Shown here one piece after another: positions 17,561-26,601 of a DNA stretch of 64,000 nucleotides. This DNA comes from an uncultured Bacteroides sp. GTDB lineage: Bacteria; Bacteroidota; Bacteroidia; Bacteroidales; Bacteroidaceae. The position numbers and the translations under genes were made by a program. The stretch covers positions 1-64,000 of the forward strand of contig NZ_URFY01000014.1 of the NCBI RefSeq assembly GCF_900547205.1. The letters are read 5' to 3'. The notes beneath the pieces were generated by a model. That model saw nothing but the letters and a program-made list of their open reading frames with translations, made no database searches and had not been told where the DNA came from. The first letter of the stretch is position 1. Each line of letters starts with the position of its first letter.

Positions 17561-17778
17561 ATTACGAAACTCAATTCTTAATCGACTCGTTAGTCGAACG
17601 ACTAACAATAATGGTAATGCAAGATTATAAATTGCCAATGCTAGACGCTTTGAACCTTGTGTATAATTCACAACTCTATGAAAAGATTACTGATCTGGAA
17701 ACCGGATTGTACTTTCAAAGTGCTATGTATAATTATCATCTGTTGCGCCAAGAAATCACTTTGGGAAAGATAGCTTGA
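17557..17778 (+). CDS. DUF3791-like protein, third gene of cassette
   Basis: A 73-residue predicted all-helical protein with no signal or membrane segment. It shares the DUF3791 layout: an N-terminal helix FLIDSLVERL, then a conserved YEKITDLETGLYFQS segment and a C-terminal helix. It is divergent from the first gene of the cassette. The start overlaps the DUF3990 stop by ATGA, and a 16-bp stem terminator follows 20 bases after its stop. It is probably a second partner of the DUF3990 protein; function unknown. Confidence 0.65.
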   Translation: MNYETQFLIDSLVERLTIMVMQDYKLPMLDALNLVYNSQLYEKITDLETGLYFQSAMYNYHLLRQEITLGKIA

Positions 17779-17798
17779 AAGGCTAAATACCATAATAT

Positions 17799-17844
17799 AA
17801 GAATGGCGTAGATATGCAAGCCCTGCATTATCTACGCCATTCTT
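17799..17844. terminator. bidirectional terminator
   Basis: A perfect 16-bp stem, aagaatggcgtagata (17799-17814) with its complement (17829-17844), and a 14-base loop. It lies between the cassette (+) and the convergent nucleotidyltransferase gene (-) and has T-rich sequence on both strands. Confidence 0.88.
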
Positions 17845-17860
17845 TATTCTTTTATTTCTC

Positions 17861-18772
17861 TTAGAACAACTTAGCAGGATATTCACCGGCCTCTACCAAT
17901 GCCTGAATCTTATCCACCACGCTCTGACGGTCTTCCGGATAAGTAACACCGAACCACTTGCTGGTAGTATCGAGTACTTCCACTGTTGCTGTGCCGTCAT
18001 TAATCAGTTTATCTACCATCAATGGAATGAAGAACTCGCTCTTCAGGTTCTCCATGTTCTTCGGATCGCTCAGGAAAGTCTTGAAGAATTCCTTGCTGTA
18101 AGCGAAGTAATCAGGAGTGAAGCCCCAGAAGTTCATACTTACCGGAGTAGTGTCAGGAGTAGCCACCCATTCGCCGTTGTCGTCGATATATTTCACTTCG
18201 CCGTCCAAACGTTGAATCTTAGTACGTTCTACAACAGAAGTCAATAGGTTGTTGGCGTCTGTTCCGCAGATACCACGAGATACAGTACCGCTTTCGCTCA
18301 ATGTGTTTCCTACACGGAAGCCAACCATTGAGTAAACGTTCTTCGATCCTTCCGGAAGAGCAGCCAGATATTTGCCCATTACCTGGAAAGAGTCACGACC
18401 GTAGAAGTCGTCACAGTTGATTACTGCAAACGGTTCTTTAATCACATCGGCACCCATCATTACAGCATGGTTAGTTCCCCAAGGTTTTGTGCGGTCTGCC
18501 GGGCAAGTGAAGCCTTCGGGAAGATCGTCGATAGACTGGAATACCAGTTCGCAAGGAATGTGACCTTCGTATTTAGAGATGATTTTATCACGGAAATCTT
18601 GCTCAAAGTCTTTACGGATTACAAATACAAGTTTACCGAATCCGGCATTGATAGCGTCATAAATAGAGTAGTCCATAATAGTTTCGCCATTAGGACCGAG
18701 TCCGTCCAATTGTTTCAAGCCTCCATAACGGCTGCCCATTCCGGCTGCCAATAAGAATAAAGTTGGTTTCAT
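17861..18772 (-). CDS. sugar-phosphate nucleotidyltransferase
   Basis: A 303-residue cytosolic GT-A-type nucleotidyltransferase that would activate a sugar 1-phosphate with an NTP for glycan synthesis. The N-terminal motif LAAGMGSRYGGLKQLDGLGP is the nucleotide-binding signature with catalytic Arg and Lys. INCDDFYG (about 134-141) carries the metal-binding Asp. Bacteroides genomes carry this protein as a stand-alone gene; UTP-glucose-1-phosphate uridylyltransferase is one possible activity, but the specificity cannot be read from sequence. A TACTTTTG promoter box lies about 50 bases upstream. The gene faces the DUF3990 cassette across a shared terminator. Confidence 0.82.
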   Translation of the reverse strand: MKPTLFLLAAGMGSRYGGLKQLDGLGPNGETIMDYSIYDAINAGFGKLVFVIRKDFEQDFRDKIISKYEGHIPCELVFQSIDDLPEGFTCPADRTKPWGTNHAVMMGADVIKEPFAVINCDDFYGRDSFQVMGKYLAALPEGSKNVYSMVGFRVGNTLSESGTVSRGICGTDANNLLTSVVERTKIQRLDGEVKYIDDNGEWVATPDTTPVSMNFWGFTPDYFAYSKEFFKTFLSDPKNMENLKSEFFIPLMVDKLINDGTATVEVLDTTSKWFGVTYPEDRQSVVDKIQALVEAGEYPAKLF

Positions 18773-18823
18773 AAATTGTGTAATATTAAAAGGTTAGTGA
18801 TGTCAAGGGCATCAGATTCGTTG

Positions 18824-18831
18824 CAAAAGTA
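18824..18831 (-). promoter_or_regulatory. Bacteroides -7 box for the nucleotidyltransferase
   Basis: TACTTTTG on the minus strand, an exact TAnnTTTG, 52 bases before the ATG. Confidence 0.55.
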
Positions 18832-18864
18832 CGAAAAAAGTTCTTTCTTTGGAGATATTTTATA

Positions 18865-19362
18865 TTCTTTCTTTTGTCTTGAAACAAAAGAAAGAACCAA
18901 AGAAAAATTCAAGGCTGACTTTTTTCTCCTACTCGCTCCTTTCACTACGCTAAAGGGCAGAAACTCGCTACGCTCAAACAGTCTGCCCTTCTTAACGCTT
19001 CGTTACAGTCGTTCGCTTGACGGAGAAAAAAGTAGGCCGCTCCCCCTTCGGCATGTTTGCCTATTCAGCGTAAAGTCTATTCAGCGTAAAGTCTATTCAG
19101 CATAAAGTCTATGCAGTGTAAAGTCTATTCAGTGTAAAGCAAAGACTATGCAGTATGAAACCTATGCAGCGAACATGCCGAAAGGTTATCCGGCCTCGTT
19201 TTTCCGGCGTTAAGCGAAGGTGTTTTCTCCGGCGTTAAGAAGGGCAGACTGTTTGAGCGTAGCGAGTTTCTGCCCTTTAGCCGGAGAGAACACCGGAGTA
19301 GCCGGAAAAACGCAGCCTTGAATTTTCTTTGGTTCTTTCTTTGTTTCAAGACAAAGAAAGAA
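18865..19362. repeat. long palindromic intergenic element
   Basis: A 498-base inverted-repeat element filling the gap between two minus-strand genes. The outer arms are about 50 bp (18865-18917 with 19313-19362), matching except for a few single-base gaps. The inner arms are 49 bp and perfect (18950-18998 with 19232-19280), and each also folds on itself through aagggcag/ctgccctt. A 9-bp pair (19049-19057 with 19172-19180) closes the centre, which is a 16-bp tandem repeat. The two arms read as similar short translations on opposite strands (RNSLRSNSLPFLT), which is a consequence of the palindrome, not evidence of protein. It ends 2 bases from the tamL stop. No transposase is present. Confidence 0.85.
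19061..19174. repeat. 16-bp tandem repeat in the core of the palindromic element
   Basis: About seven units of ctattcagcgtaaagt, the first two identical, then increasingly divergent (tattcagcataaagt, tatgcagtgtaaagt and so on). They form the loop region of the long inverted repeat. Confidence 0.85.
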
Positions 19363-19364
19363 CA

Positions 19365-21707
19365 TCAAAACGGATAACCGATAGCAAAATGTATACCCAG
19401 ATTCTTGAAGAAAGCCCCTGTAACATTATAATATCCACCCCGAGTAGTATCATAAGGCAGATGTAACGGAATACCGAAGTCGAGACGGAACACCAGAATA
19501 TCCATATCATAACGGATACCGACCCCTGTGCCTAAAGCAATCTGCTTCGGGAAAGTCTTCAGTTCAAGCTGTGAATCGGGACGTGCTTCATCCTTACGCA
19601 TCAACCAAACATTACCTGCATCGAGGAAAGTAGCTCCCCAAATGCTCTTGAAGATACGGAACCGATATTCCACGTTCGCTTCAAAGCGGAAGGTACCCGT
19701 CTGGTCAAGATAGGAATAGCGGCTGTCTTGGGGATGATAGCCACCCGGTCCGATGCTACGTATTGTGAAAGCACGAATACTGTTGGCACCACCCACATAG
19801 AACTGCTCGCTATAGGGAGCAATCGTTGCATTGCCATAAGAGAAGAGAGCACCCACTGCGACACGGGATGCAAGTGTATTGTTCTTATTGATATTCAACA
19901 GATGGCGAAATTCAGTATTCAACTTCACAAACTGTGCAAACGGAACACCCAGCAATTTCTTTTCTTTCTGATTCAACGGCTTGCCGAAAGCGCGATAAAC
20001 CAACGAAGTCAGGTTACCCGCAGAAGTGATGGTGGACTGCCACCAGATGGGGTTCTTAACACCGCGCAGCGAAGCATTATCATAGGTATAAGAGTATTCC
20101 ATAGCAGGGATAAACTGGTTCTTCAAACTGATATACAATGCCGGATTAGCATCGGCAATCTCCTCAAACTCCTTAGACTGATGCTGCAACACATTAAATG
20201 TCAACTTAAAAGGAGTGATACTGTGCCTGCTCGTGCGTGACGGTTGGAAGTCATAAGTGGAGTTTCCACCAAATGAGAGCAGTTTGTAATATTTAGCCCG
20301 GTTGAGTTGATCGATATACAGCCGGAAGGTCGTCGTGGCGGGGAAGTCAAACTCCATCTTTCCCAGACGCGGAAAGACCACTCTGGGGAAAGTAAGAGAA
20401 GTAGACACGCCCATCTCCCAGCTATTCATCAGAGAACTTCTTTCTCCGCCTCCCGTCTGCCACTCGTAAGAGCCTTTCAGTTTTACATTCCAGCTTTCAC
20501 CTCCGCCAAAAACGTTATTCTTTGTAATCCCGAACGATGCACCGGGGCCGGTCTGGTCGTTACTCTTCATTACCACATTCAGTTCCAGTTCGGCATCCAG
20601 AGGTTTAGCAAAAGCAGCCTGCATTGTAACATTCAGCGTATCACAAAGCGCCGTTGTATCTTTAGGGGCATATTGCAAATCCAGATAACTGAAGATGTTC
20701 AACTGGCTAAGTTTTTCCTGAATCTGCTCCTGCCGATACTGGTTGTAGAGCCGGGTGCGGTTGGAGGCTCGCATTTGCGCATTCCGCACAAACTGCTGGT
20801 AGTTCAACCAACGATAAAGCATATTGGGACGAACCTTGAGTTTGTCGTGATAGTGAATACTCAGGTTCTTGTACATCATACTGTCATTGGGTATTTCTCC
20901 ATTCTTTCCGAACAGATAGACGGATGCATTACCTATATAATACTGACGTTGCGCAGCAGCAGGCAATCCCGGAACGGGAATCATGCGAAGACTGATATGC
21001 CCTCCGGGTATCAGCGTAGTATCCGCCTGATAGGTCATGTAATCGGGACGGAAATAAAAGTAGCCCCGGTTGCGCAGCAGACCGCTGATACGGGTACGTT
21101 CTTCATCCAGGTCTACCACGTTGAACTGTTCGCCGGGCGTGATATAAGACATACGTCGTCCGCGTTCCATGATCCGTAATGTCTGCGGAGTGAAACGCTG
21201 ATAAAAGACCGTGTCGATAAAATAGGGATTCTTCATATCCACCGTATAGCGAATGTCCGCTTTCAGACTGTCTTTCTTATCCACCAGCGTCTCATAATTC
21301 ACCTTCCCGTTGAAGTATCCATAATCATGAAGCAGATTCGTAGCCACCTTCACGCGTACATCCGGATTGACGGTAGAAATAAACACAGGAGGGTCGGCGG
21401 CAAAGCGCTTAAACATCCATCTACCAAATCCTTTCTTGTACTTCACAAAAGCATTGTATGCCCACATCTTGACGGGAATAGGCAGAAATCCTCCCAACAA
21501 CTTTGTACTTGGAGTTTTATCGAGCGCTGCATCGACTTCGGTCAATGCCTTCACTCCCACCGGTGTAGATGATTTATCCTCTACGACCGTTTTCTTACCC
21601 GTATAGAGTATCTCTCCTTCGGGCAGATTCTTAGTCAGCGAACAAGCCGAGAACAACACTACACTTATCAGGCAACCGGCTATTATATTAATATGTATAT
21701 CTTTCAT
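19365..21707 (-). CDS. tamL: TamL, lipidated Omp85/BamA-family outer membrane protein
   Basis: A 780-residue outer-membrane protein with signal peptide and lipobox LFSAC (C22). POTRA-like domains follow (about 40-370) and a C-terminal 16-strand Omp85 barrel (about 400-780), with the typical GGANSIRAF motif of the lid loop and a terminal HFAIGYPF strand. A lipidated N terminus on a TamA-like barrel is the Bacteroidota TamL arrangement, thought to act with TamB in envelope assembly or lipid transport. tamB is encoded directly upstream with a 2-base gap, supporting this. The partner assignment is by context and motif. Confidence 0.85.
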   Translation of the reverse strand: MKDIHINIIAGCLISVVLFSACSLTKNLPEGEILYTGKKTVVEDKSSTPVGVKALTEVDAALDKTPSTKLLGGFLPIPVKMWAYNAFVKYKKGFGRWMFKRFAADPPVFISTVNPDVRVKVATNLLHDYGYFNGKVNYETLVDKKDSLKADIRYTVDMKNPYFIDTVFYQRFTPQTLRIMERGRRMSYITPGEQFNVVDLDEERTRISGLLRNRGYFYFRPDYMTYQADTTLIPGGHISLRMIPVPGLPAAAQRQYYIGNASVYLFGKNGEIPNDSMMYKNLSIHYHDKLKVRPNMLYRWLNYQQFVRNAQMRASNRTRLYNQYRQEQIQEKLSQLNIFSYLDLQYAPKDTTALCDTLNVTMQAAFAKPLDAELELNVVMKSNDQTGPGASFGITKNNVFGGGESWNVKLKGSYEWQTGGGERSSLMNSWEMGVSTSLTFPRVVFPRLGKMEFDFPATTTFRLYIDQLNRAKYYKLLSFGGNSTYDFQPSRTSRHSITPFKLTFNVLQHQSKEFEEIADANPALYISLKNQFIPAMEYSYTYDNASLRGVKNPIWWQSTITSAGNLTSLVYRAFGKPLNQKEKKLLGVPFAQFVKLNTEFRHLLNINKNNTLASRVAVGALFSYGNATIAPYSEQFYVGGANSIRAFTIRSIGPGGYHPQDSRYSYLDQTGTFRFEANVEYRFRIFKSIWGATFLDAGNVWLMRKDEARPDSQLELKTFPKQIALGTGVGIRYDMDILVFRLDFGIPLHLPYDTTRGGYYNVTGAFFKNLGIHFAIGYPF

Positions 21708-21709
21708 GC

Positions 21710-24700
21710 TTACTTCTTTTTCTTAAAGATGAACAGTTCACTCAGCTTGTCCAGCTTCTTGCGAAGCACAAGACCAACTCCGGTTTCGGTAATCTCCCCT
21801 TCGAGCACACTCTCGTAGTTCTTATCATAGAACAAGCGTACATAACGCGTTCCGGTGCGGTCCAGCCGATACTCCAGCGAGATGTTGTCGATGAAGGATT
21901 CGGCATCATTCGTTGCGTTCTCCCCTTGCGAAACCTTACCTCCGATAACTATCTGGAAACGGTTGTTGAAGAAACGCTGCGAGTAACTGAAGCTGTAGTC
22001 TGTTCGCTTCCCTCCGGTATCCGTAACGTCGTGGTCTTCGATGCCGAAAGAGAGACTCGCACCCTTTATATTTCCCATCAGTTCGTTAATCTGGCTACTC
22101 AACACAGAGTTGAGCGCAGAGCCCATGTTCAACTTCCCTACTCCGCTGCCACCAATCGGCCCGGTGCCGAGATAGGTCTTCATCACCATGATATAGAGTG
22201 CCTGCTTGCCTCGTTCTTCCGCACCCATCGCGGTTAGTTCGTTCTGCACGGTAGCATCTTCGGGTGCCGATACGTCGAAAGCAAACGATAGGTTATCCAG
22301 TCGGTTCTTCACCACAATCGATACGTCGAAGTTCACCATTCTTGACGCTCCGTTATCCCCATCGGATACGGAAGCACGGATACGGTCGGTCGCCTTGAAG
22401 TCCAGCATCGGGTCCATCGGGTTTCCGGTCCATTCCACATAACTGCCGTTGTCGATAGCAAACTCCTTGGCAGCAATCACCGGCAAAGAATACTTCATCA
22501 GTCCGCCGCTCAGCGTATAGCGTCCGGTCAGTGTCAAGTCTCCTTGCGGGGTATACTTCATCGAAAGGTCACCACCACCTTCCAGTTCGATGCGATTGTC
22601 GTTGCTGGCATCCAAATCGACTTTCAAACGAACGGACGGGTCGATATGTACCATCATCGCCATATCCAGTCCTCCCAGAGAAACAGTCGGCACTTCCTGC
22701 TGCACTACGGTAGTGGTGTCGCTGAACGAAGTAAACGTGACCAGACTCCCCAAGCGGTCTTGCACCGTCAACGGTGAATCGGTCAGTACGTACGACACGT
22801 CCGTATTCCCCAGCAGGCTTAGGTTCCCACGCATATTCAGTCCGTCGAGAGGTCCCTTCACTGTTGCGCGCAAGTCGGCAAATGCTTTTCCGTAAACCAG
22901 ACTTTCGCGGGTGCGTTTGGCATCCAGCAGCGTGAAGTTCGATGCGAGCAGATTCAGATTCGCCATTGGGCGGCTCATATCGCGGAAGTCCACATAACCG
23001 TCGATAGTAAACGGATTCTTCTCTGTGGTGTATATGGCAAATTTGTCAAACTCCAAGCGATTATTCTTTATCTGCAAAGGACGGTCGTCGAATCTGAACC
23101 GCACCCCGTACTGATTGGAAAAGACAGAAGCGCTGTCGAGTATCAAATCGCCGTTGATGAGCGGCTGCACGGTACTTCCCGTTATATGAACGTTACCGTC
23201 CATATCTCCGGATAAGGTGACAATCTGATCGGGTATAAACACATTGGCTATCCGAAGTGGGAAATGTTCCAACGTAGTATTGACTTCCAGACTGTCTTTT
23301 CCTGTTTGTGTAGGCACCAGTTTGCCGTCTGCCAGCAGCACTTCCACGTTGTCATGGTTCAAGTATGCATTCAGATATTGCTTACCGCGTTCACCCGGCA
23401 GCCATGTGGCACCCAGCGTGACGTCGCCGATGCGCTGACGTTCGTAAGTCAGTTCGTCAAAGGAAGCCTCAGCCGAGAGTTGAAGATCCTTTTCGGTCTG
23501 CACATAATGCGCTTCTGCGGAGAGCAATCCGGTTATTTCGGGAAAGTAAGGAAGCACACTACTAATCTCCGCCAACCGGATTCGCCTTATCTCCACATCT
23601 ATATTCTGCAACGAAACGGTATCACCCGGCACGGAATGGATACGGAATCCCGTTCCTTCCTGATCCAACATATCTACGTTGGCGTATACACGCATATTCT
23701 TATGCAGATAAATCCAGTTGTGGTTCTCCTTGAAATGGAACTTATGGAAAGCGATAATAGGTTCTTCCGGAATCAGCCTGAAGGCGAGTCCATTACCTTT
23801 TCCTTGTCCTTCAAACAAGGGGCGTGCATTTACGCCAAGCAACACTCCCGTTTCTCCTTTTTCGTTTTTATAGTCTACCATCAGTTCTGCATCCTTGTCA
23901 CGGATTTCTCCAGTCATCGAAGCAGAGAAAGAGAACTGCGGGTTCCTTGGTCCATTGATGACTCCGGCACGCAACTTCATGCTCGTGGTGTCTTGCTTCA
24001 CGGTGAAGAAGACGGTATCCAGTTGCAAGGTATCCACCTTCAAGGCGTGGATAGCTGCTTTTCCATTAATACCCCAGTCGGGAGCGGTGCCAAATTTCAT
24101 CGAAGCATCATGATAACCAATCTTCTTCATAGCCAGATAATAGGCTAGCGGATTTTTCTGTCCGGCAGACAACGACATGACGACTGATGGCAGGGCTTTG
24201 CGCAAATCGGCATGATTCAATGCTTTCTCCTCTATCTGCTTCATCAGCACATCCACAAAATGGGTGGACTGACTTATCAGAGGATTGACCCCGGAGCGTG
24301 CACTGAGGTCGAGCTTCAAGTCTCCCGAGATAACATGGGCGAAGACACGGTTTTGCCGAGCCTCAGCCGAGAGGTTGAAAGCTAGGGTTTGTTTCATCGG
24401 TTCGGGCAGCATTCCCAGCTCGTGAAGGTTGAGTTGGGTGACGTCTACCGTCACTTTGCCGTCAGGATAGCTATGCGCCAGATTATATTCGGCATCGGCG
24501 GTCATCTTCAACAAGTCATTATCACTGGTGAGGTGCGCTGTGGCTATTGCTGTTTTGAGGTTCCCCGTCAGATTTAGGTCCGACAGGTGGTAGCGGGCAT
24601 AGTGAAGTTCTTCCAGCGATAGGTTCAATTTTGCAACAGAGCGGGGAGATATGAAATCCAGCCCCTTGCCACTGGCGTCCGCCGAAAGGGAAAGCTCGTA

Positions 24701-26215
24701 GAGAGAATCTTTCGGCAGGAAGTGGTGCAGTTGCAAGTTATCTATTTTCAGGTCGGCAGAGTAGGCTTCGGTGGTAGTGTTCAATGCTGCATTCACGTCC
24801 ATCGTGCCGTTTCCTTCTTGCAGGTTGAGCTTTGCTTTATATTCCGTTCCTTTTAGGTCGATACGGGCTACCATGTTCATGCTATCGGGCACATTGATAG
24901 TGCCGTTGGGCACTTCCCCCATCAGCGTGGTAAGGAAGTTCAAATTCTGGGTAGTCATTTCCAGACCGATGGTTCCCGAACGTTTCAGGCTGTCGGCAAG
25001 GTTCTCCAACACCCCTCCTCCTTTGAGCGAGAAGGCACCGGGCAGGTCAACGTTCAGTCGGGTAATCTGCATTTCTTTCAGGTTTCCATCCGTTCCGGCA
25101 CGTACTACGAGCGGACGGAAGGGATAAGCTTCCTTGAAACTCTCGGGCACTCCTCCGACAAAGAGCATGACATCTTCCTTGCCAATGTAGGCGTTAAGGC
25201 GAGCGGTCAGGTTTCCGGTAGTGGGTATATTGACCAGTTCCCAATAGGTGTGGGCGGATAAATCTATTTCGGAGTGAGTGGTATTCAGTTTCAAACCGGG
25301 GACACTGATTATGGAATCGTTGGAGAACGCCCTACCCGTCAGCGAAGTAATGCTTAAGCCGGAACGTTCGTTCATTGAAAATTCGCGGATAACGGCGTTC
25401 ATGTCTCTACCTTTATATAACAAAGAGTCTAGACCAATGCGGACATCGCGGACGGCAATGTGAGAAGCATCGAAGCCTTCGGCGGGTTGAAGCGTTCCGG
25501 TATCGTAGTTGGCGGAGGTGCCGGAGAGGAGGAGTTGTTCCAGTTCGTAATACTGGTTTTTCAAGTCTGCCTGCGCTTCGTTGACAGAGGCTATTCCGAT
25601 GTGGGCAGCCATCCGCATGGAGTCAGCGGGAAGCTGCATGCTGAAGGATACATTTTGAAGTTTCAGTCGATGGAGATTTACTTTCCAGTTGATGGGGGCG
25701 GAAGCGGTGGTGTCTTTCGGCGTGGCAGTGGTGTCGTTCATCACCAACTGCACGTGCGTATCGGAGAGTTCCACTTCGTTGACAACAGCCATTTCATTGG
25801 ATAAATCGACCCCATGGCTTTGCAGGTAGAAACGTCCCAAGACGCCTTTTATCTGCATATCTTCCAGCAGGTTGGCGGAGTTGACTGCCACCTGACTGAG
25901 CGTTATCCCGTCCACTTCTACTTTACCTCTCAGCAACGGCCATGCTTGTACGCGTACGTTCAGGCTTTCCAACGTCAGCAGCGTGTCTGGCTGCTGAATG
26001 ACCTCGACACCGCGTACCAGCAGATTGAGCGGGAAGCGAAGGTCGATTCGTTCTACTTGAATTTGCATCCCGGTAGCCTTTGAAGCATACGCAGTAGCCT
26101 CGCGGCGCAGAAGATTCTGTACGGGAGGAATATATAGCAATACCATCAGTATCACAAAAAGCAGTATTGGAGTGAGCACAATCCAGCTCACCCATTTTAT
26201 CCATTTTCGTTTCAT
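21710..26215 (-). CDS. tamB: TamB, AsmA-like intermembrane bridge protein
   Basis: A 1501-residue protein anchored in the inner membrane by one N-terminal segment (about residues 9-29) and spanning the periplasm as a long beta-taco. An AsmA-like N-terminal part is followed by repetitive amphipathic beta-strands and the C-terminal TamB/DUF490 domain (about 1080-1460), including LNMGSALNSVLSSQINELMG and a final barrel-interacting region. TamB-type proteins are implicated in anterograde phospholipid transport and outer-membrane protein biogenesis. It is tightly coupled to tamL. It is longer than E. coli TamB (1259), usual for Bacteroidetes. Confidence 0.9.
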   Translation of the reverse strand: MKRKWIKWVSWIVLTPILLFVILMVLLYIPPVQNLLRREATAYASKATGMQIQVERIDLRFPLNLLVRGVEVIQQPDTLLTLESLNVRVQAWPLLRGKVEVDGITLSQVAVNSANLLEDMQIKGVLGRFYLQSHGVDLSNEMAVVNEVELSDTHVQLVMNDTTATPKDTTASAPINWKVNLHRLKLQNVSFSMQLPADSMRMAAHIGIASVNEAQADLKNQYYELEQLLLSGTSANYDTGTLQPAEGFDASHIAVRDVRIGLDSLLYKGRDMNAVIREFSMNERSGLSITSLTGRAFSNDSIISVPGLKLNTTHSEIDLSAHTYWELVNIPTTGNLTARLNAYIGKEDVMLFVGGVPESFKEAYPFRPLVVRAGTDGNLKEMQITRLNVDLPGAFSLKGGGVLENLADSLKRSGTIGLEMTTQNLNFLTTLMGEVPNGTINVPDSMNMVARIDLKGTEYKAKLNLQEGNGTMDVNAALNTTTEAYSADLKIDNLQLHHFLPKDSLYELSLSADASGKGLDFISPRSVAKLNLSLEELHYARYHLSDLNLTGNLKTAIATAHLTSDNDLLKMTADAEYNLAHSYPDGKVTVDVTQLNLHELGMLPEPMKQTLAFNLSAEARQNRVFAHVISGDLKLDLSARSGVNPLISQSTHFVDVLMKQIEEKALNHADLRKALPSVVMSLSAGQKNPLAYYLAMKKIGYHDASMKFGTAPDWGINGKAAIHALKVDTLQLDTVFFTVKQDTTSMKLRAGVINGPRNPQFSFSASMTGEIRDKDAELMVDYKNEKGETGVLLGVNARPLFEGQGKGNGLAFRLIPEEPIIAFHKFHFKENHNWIYLHKNMRVYANVDMLDQEGTGFRIHSVPGDTVSLQNIDVEIRRIRLAEISSVLPYFPEITGLLSAEAHYVQTEKDLQLSAEASFDELTYERQRIGDVTLGATWLPGERGKQYLNAYLNHDNVEVLLADGKLVPTQTGKDSLEVNTTLEHFPLRIANVFIPDQIVTLSGDMDGNVHITGSTVQPLINGDLILDSASVFSNQYGVRFRFDDRPLQIKNNRLEFDKFAIYTTEKNPFTIDGYVDFRDMSRPMANLNLLASNFTLLDAKRTRESLVYGKAFADLRATVKGPLDGLNMRGNLSLLGNTDVSYVLTDSPLTVQDRLGSLVTFTSFSDTTTVVQQEVPTVSLGGLDMAMMVHIDPSVRLKVDLDASNDNRIELEGGGDLSMKYTPQGDLTLTGRYTLSGGLMKYSLPVIAAKEFAIDNGSYVEWTGNPMDPMLDFKATDRIRASVSDGDNGASRMVNFDVSIVVKNRLDNLSFAFDVSAPEDATVQNELTAMGAEERGKQALYIMVMKTYLGTGPIGGSGVGKLNMGSALNSVLSSQINELMGNIKGASLSFGIEDHDVTDTGGKRTDYSFSYSQRFFNNRFQIVIGGKVSQGENATNDAESFIDNISLEYRLDRTGTRYVRLFYDKNYESVLEGEITETGVGLVLRKKLDKLSELFIFKKKK

Positions 26216-26601
26216 GTAAAATGTGCCAGTGCATAATTAAGGTGACACAAAGTAAACAAATAATTCCGAGAAAAGATTTACCGTATGTGTAAAATGTTCC
26301 AAACAGACGAAATACTGTTATCTTAGCTTTTCTTCAGTCATAGGGTTCACGGTGTCTCAATACTCTGTTTTGCAGACGATTGCCGTGATTGAAGGACGGA
26401 TATCCCTATGTTTCACAGCCTTCACGGCCTTCACTGTCCTCTCATGCACACTAGTTGGTTCGTTACTTTAGAGTAAAACTATAACCGCAAGCTCCGGTTA
26501 TATAACTGAAAGTTCTGATTATAAAACCGGAACTTTCGGTTATGCAATCAGAACTTTCGGTTATAGATATCTTCCTAGCAAAAGTAAGTTCTCCTTCGGG
26601 G
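26216..26601. other. 386-base intergenic region without a gene
   Basis: It lies between the hybrid kinase stop and the tamB start (both minus). It holds an incomplete promoter-like TTACTTTG in front of tamB and a stretch (about 26337-26440) with complementary pieces such as cataggg/ccctatg and repeated ttcac words. Nested inverted repeats follow at 26502-26564. No reading frame with coding character is present. Confidence 0.6.
26502..26564. repeat. nested inverted repeats downstream of the hybrid kinase
   Basis: Arms ataactgaaagttctgatt (26502-26520) and aatcagaactttcggttat (26546-26564) are complementary at 18 of 19 positions. The spacer carries a further copy of ggaactttcggttat and can form its own small hairpin. 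It lies 38 bases past the kinase stop and may end or stabilise its mRNA. Confidence 0.7.

Noticed and set aside
16860..17778. Phage or integron origin of the DUF3791/DUF3990 cassette
   Set aside because: No integrase, attachment-site repeats or obvious base-composition shift was seen around it; lateral transfer is possible but not supported by the sequence.
19061..19174. CRISPR-like array
   Set aside because: The 16-bp units are directly adjacent without unique spacers and sit in the loop of an inverted repeat; no cas genes are present.
18776..19349. Short frames of 109 (+) and 67 (-) codons that resemble each other
   Set aside because: The similarity (SLRSNSLPFLT) arises because both lie in the arms of the same palindromic element; no start signals or other evidence of protein.
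23264..24148. 294-codon plus-strand frame opposite tamB
   Set aside because: Antisense to a clear TamB gene; no family features.
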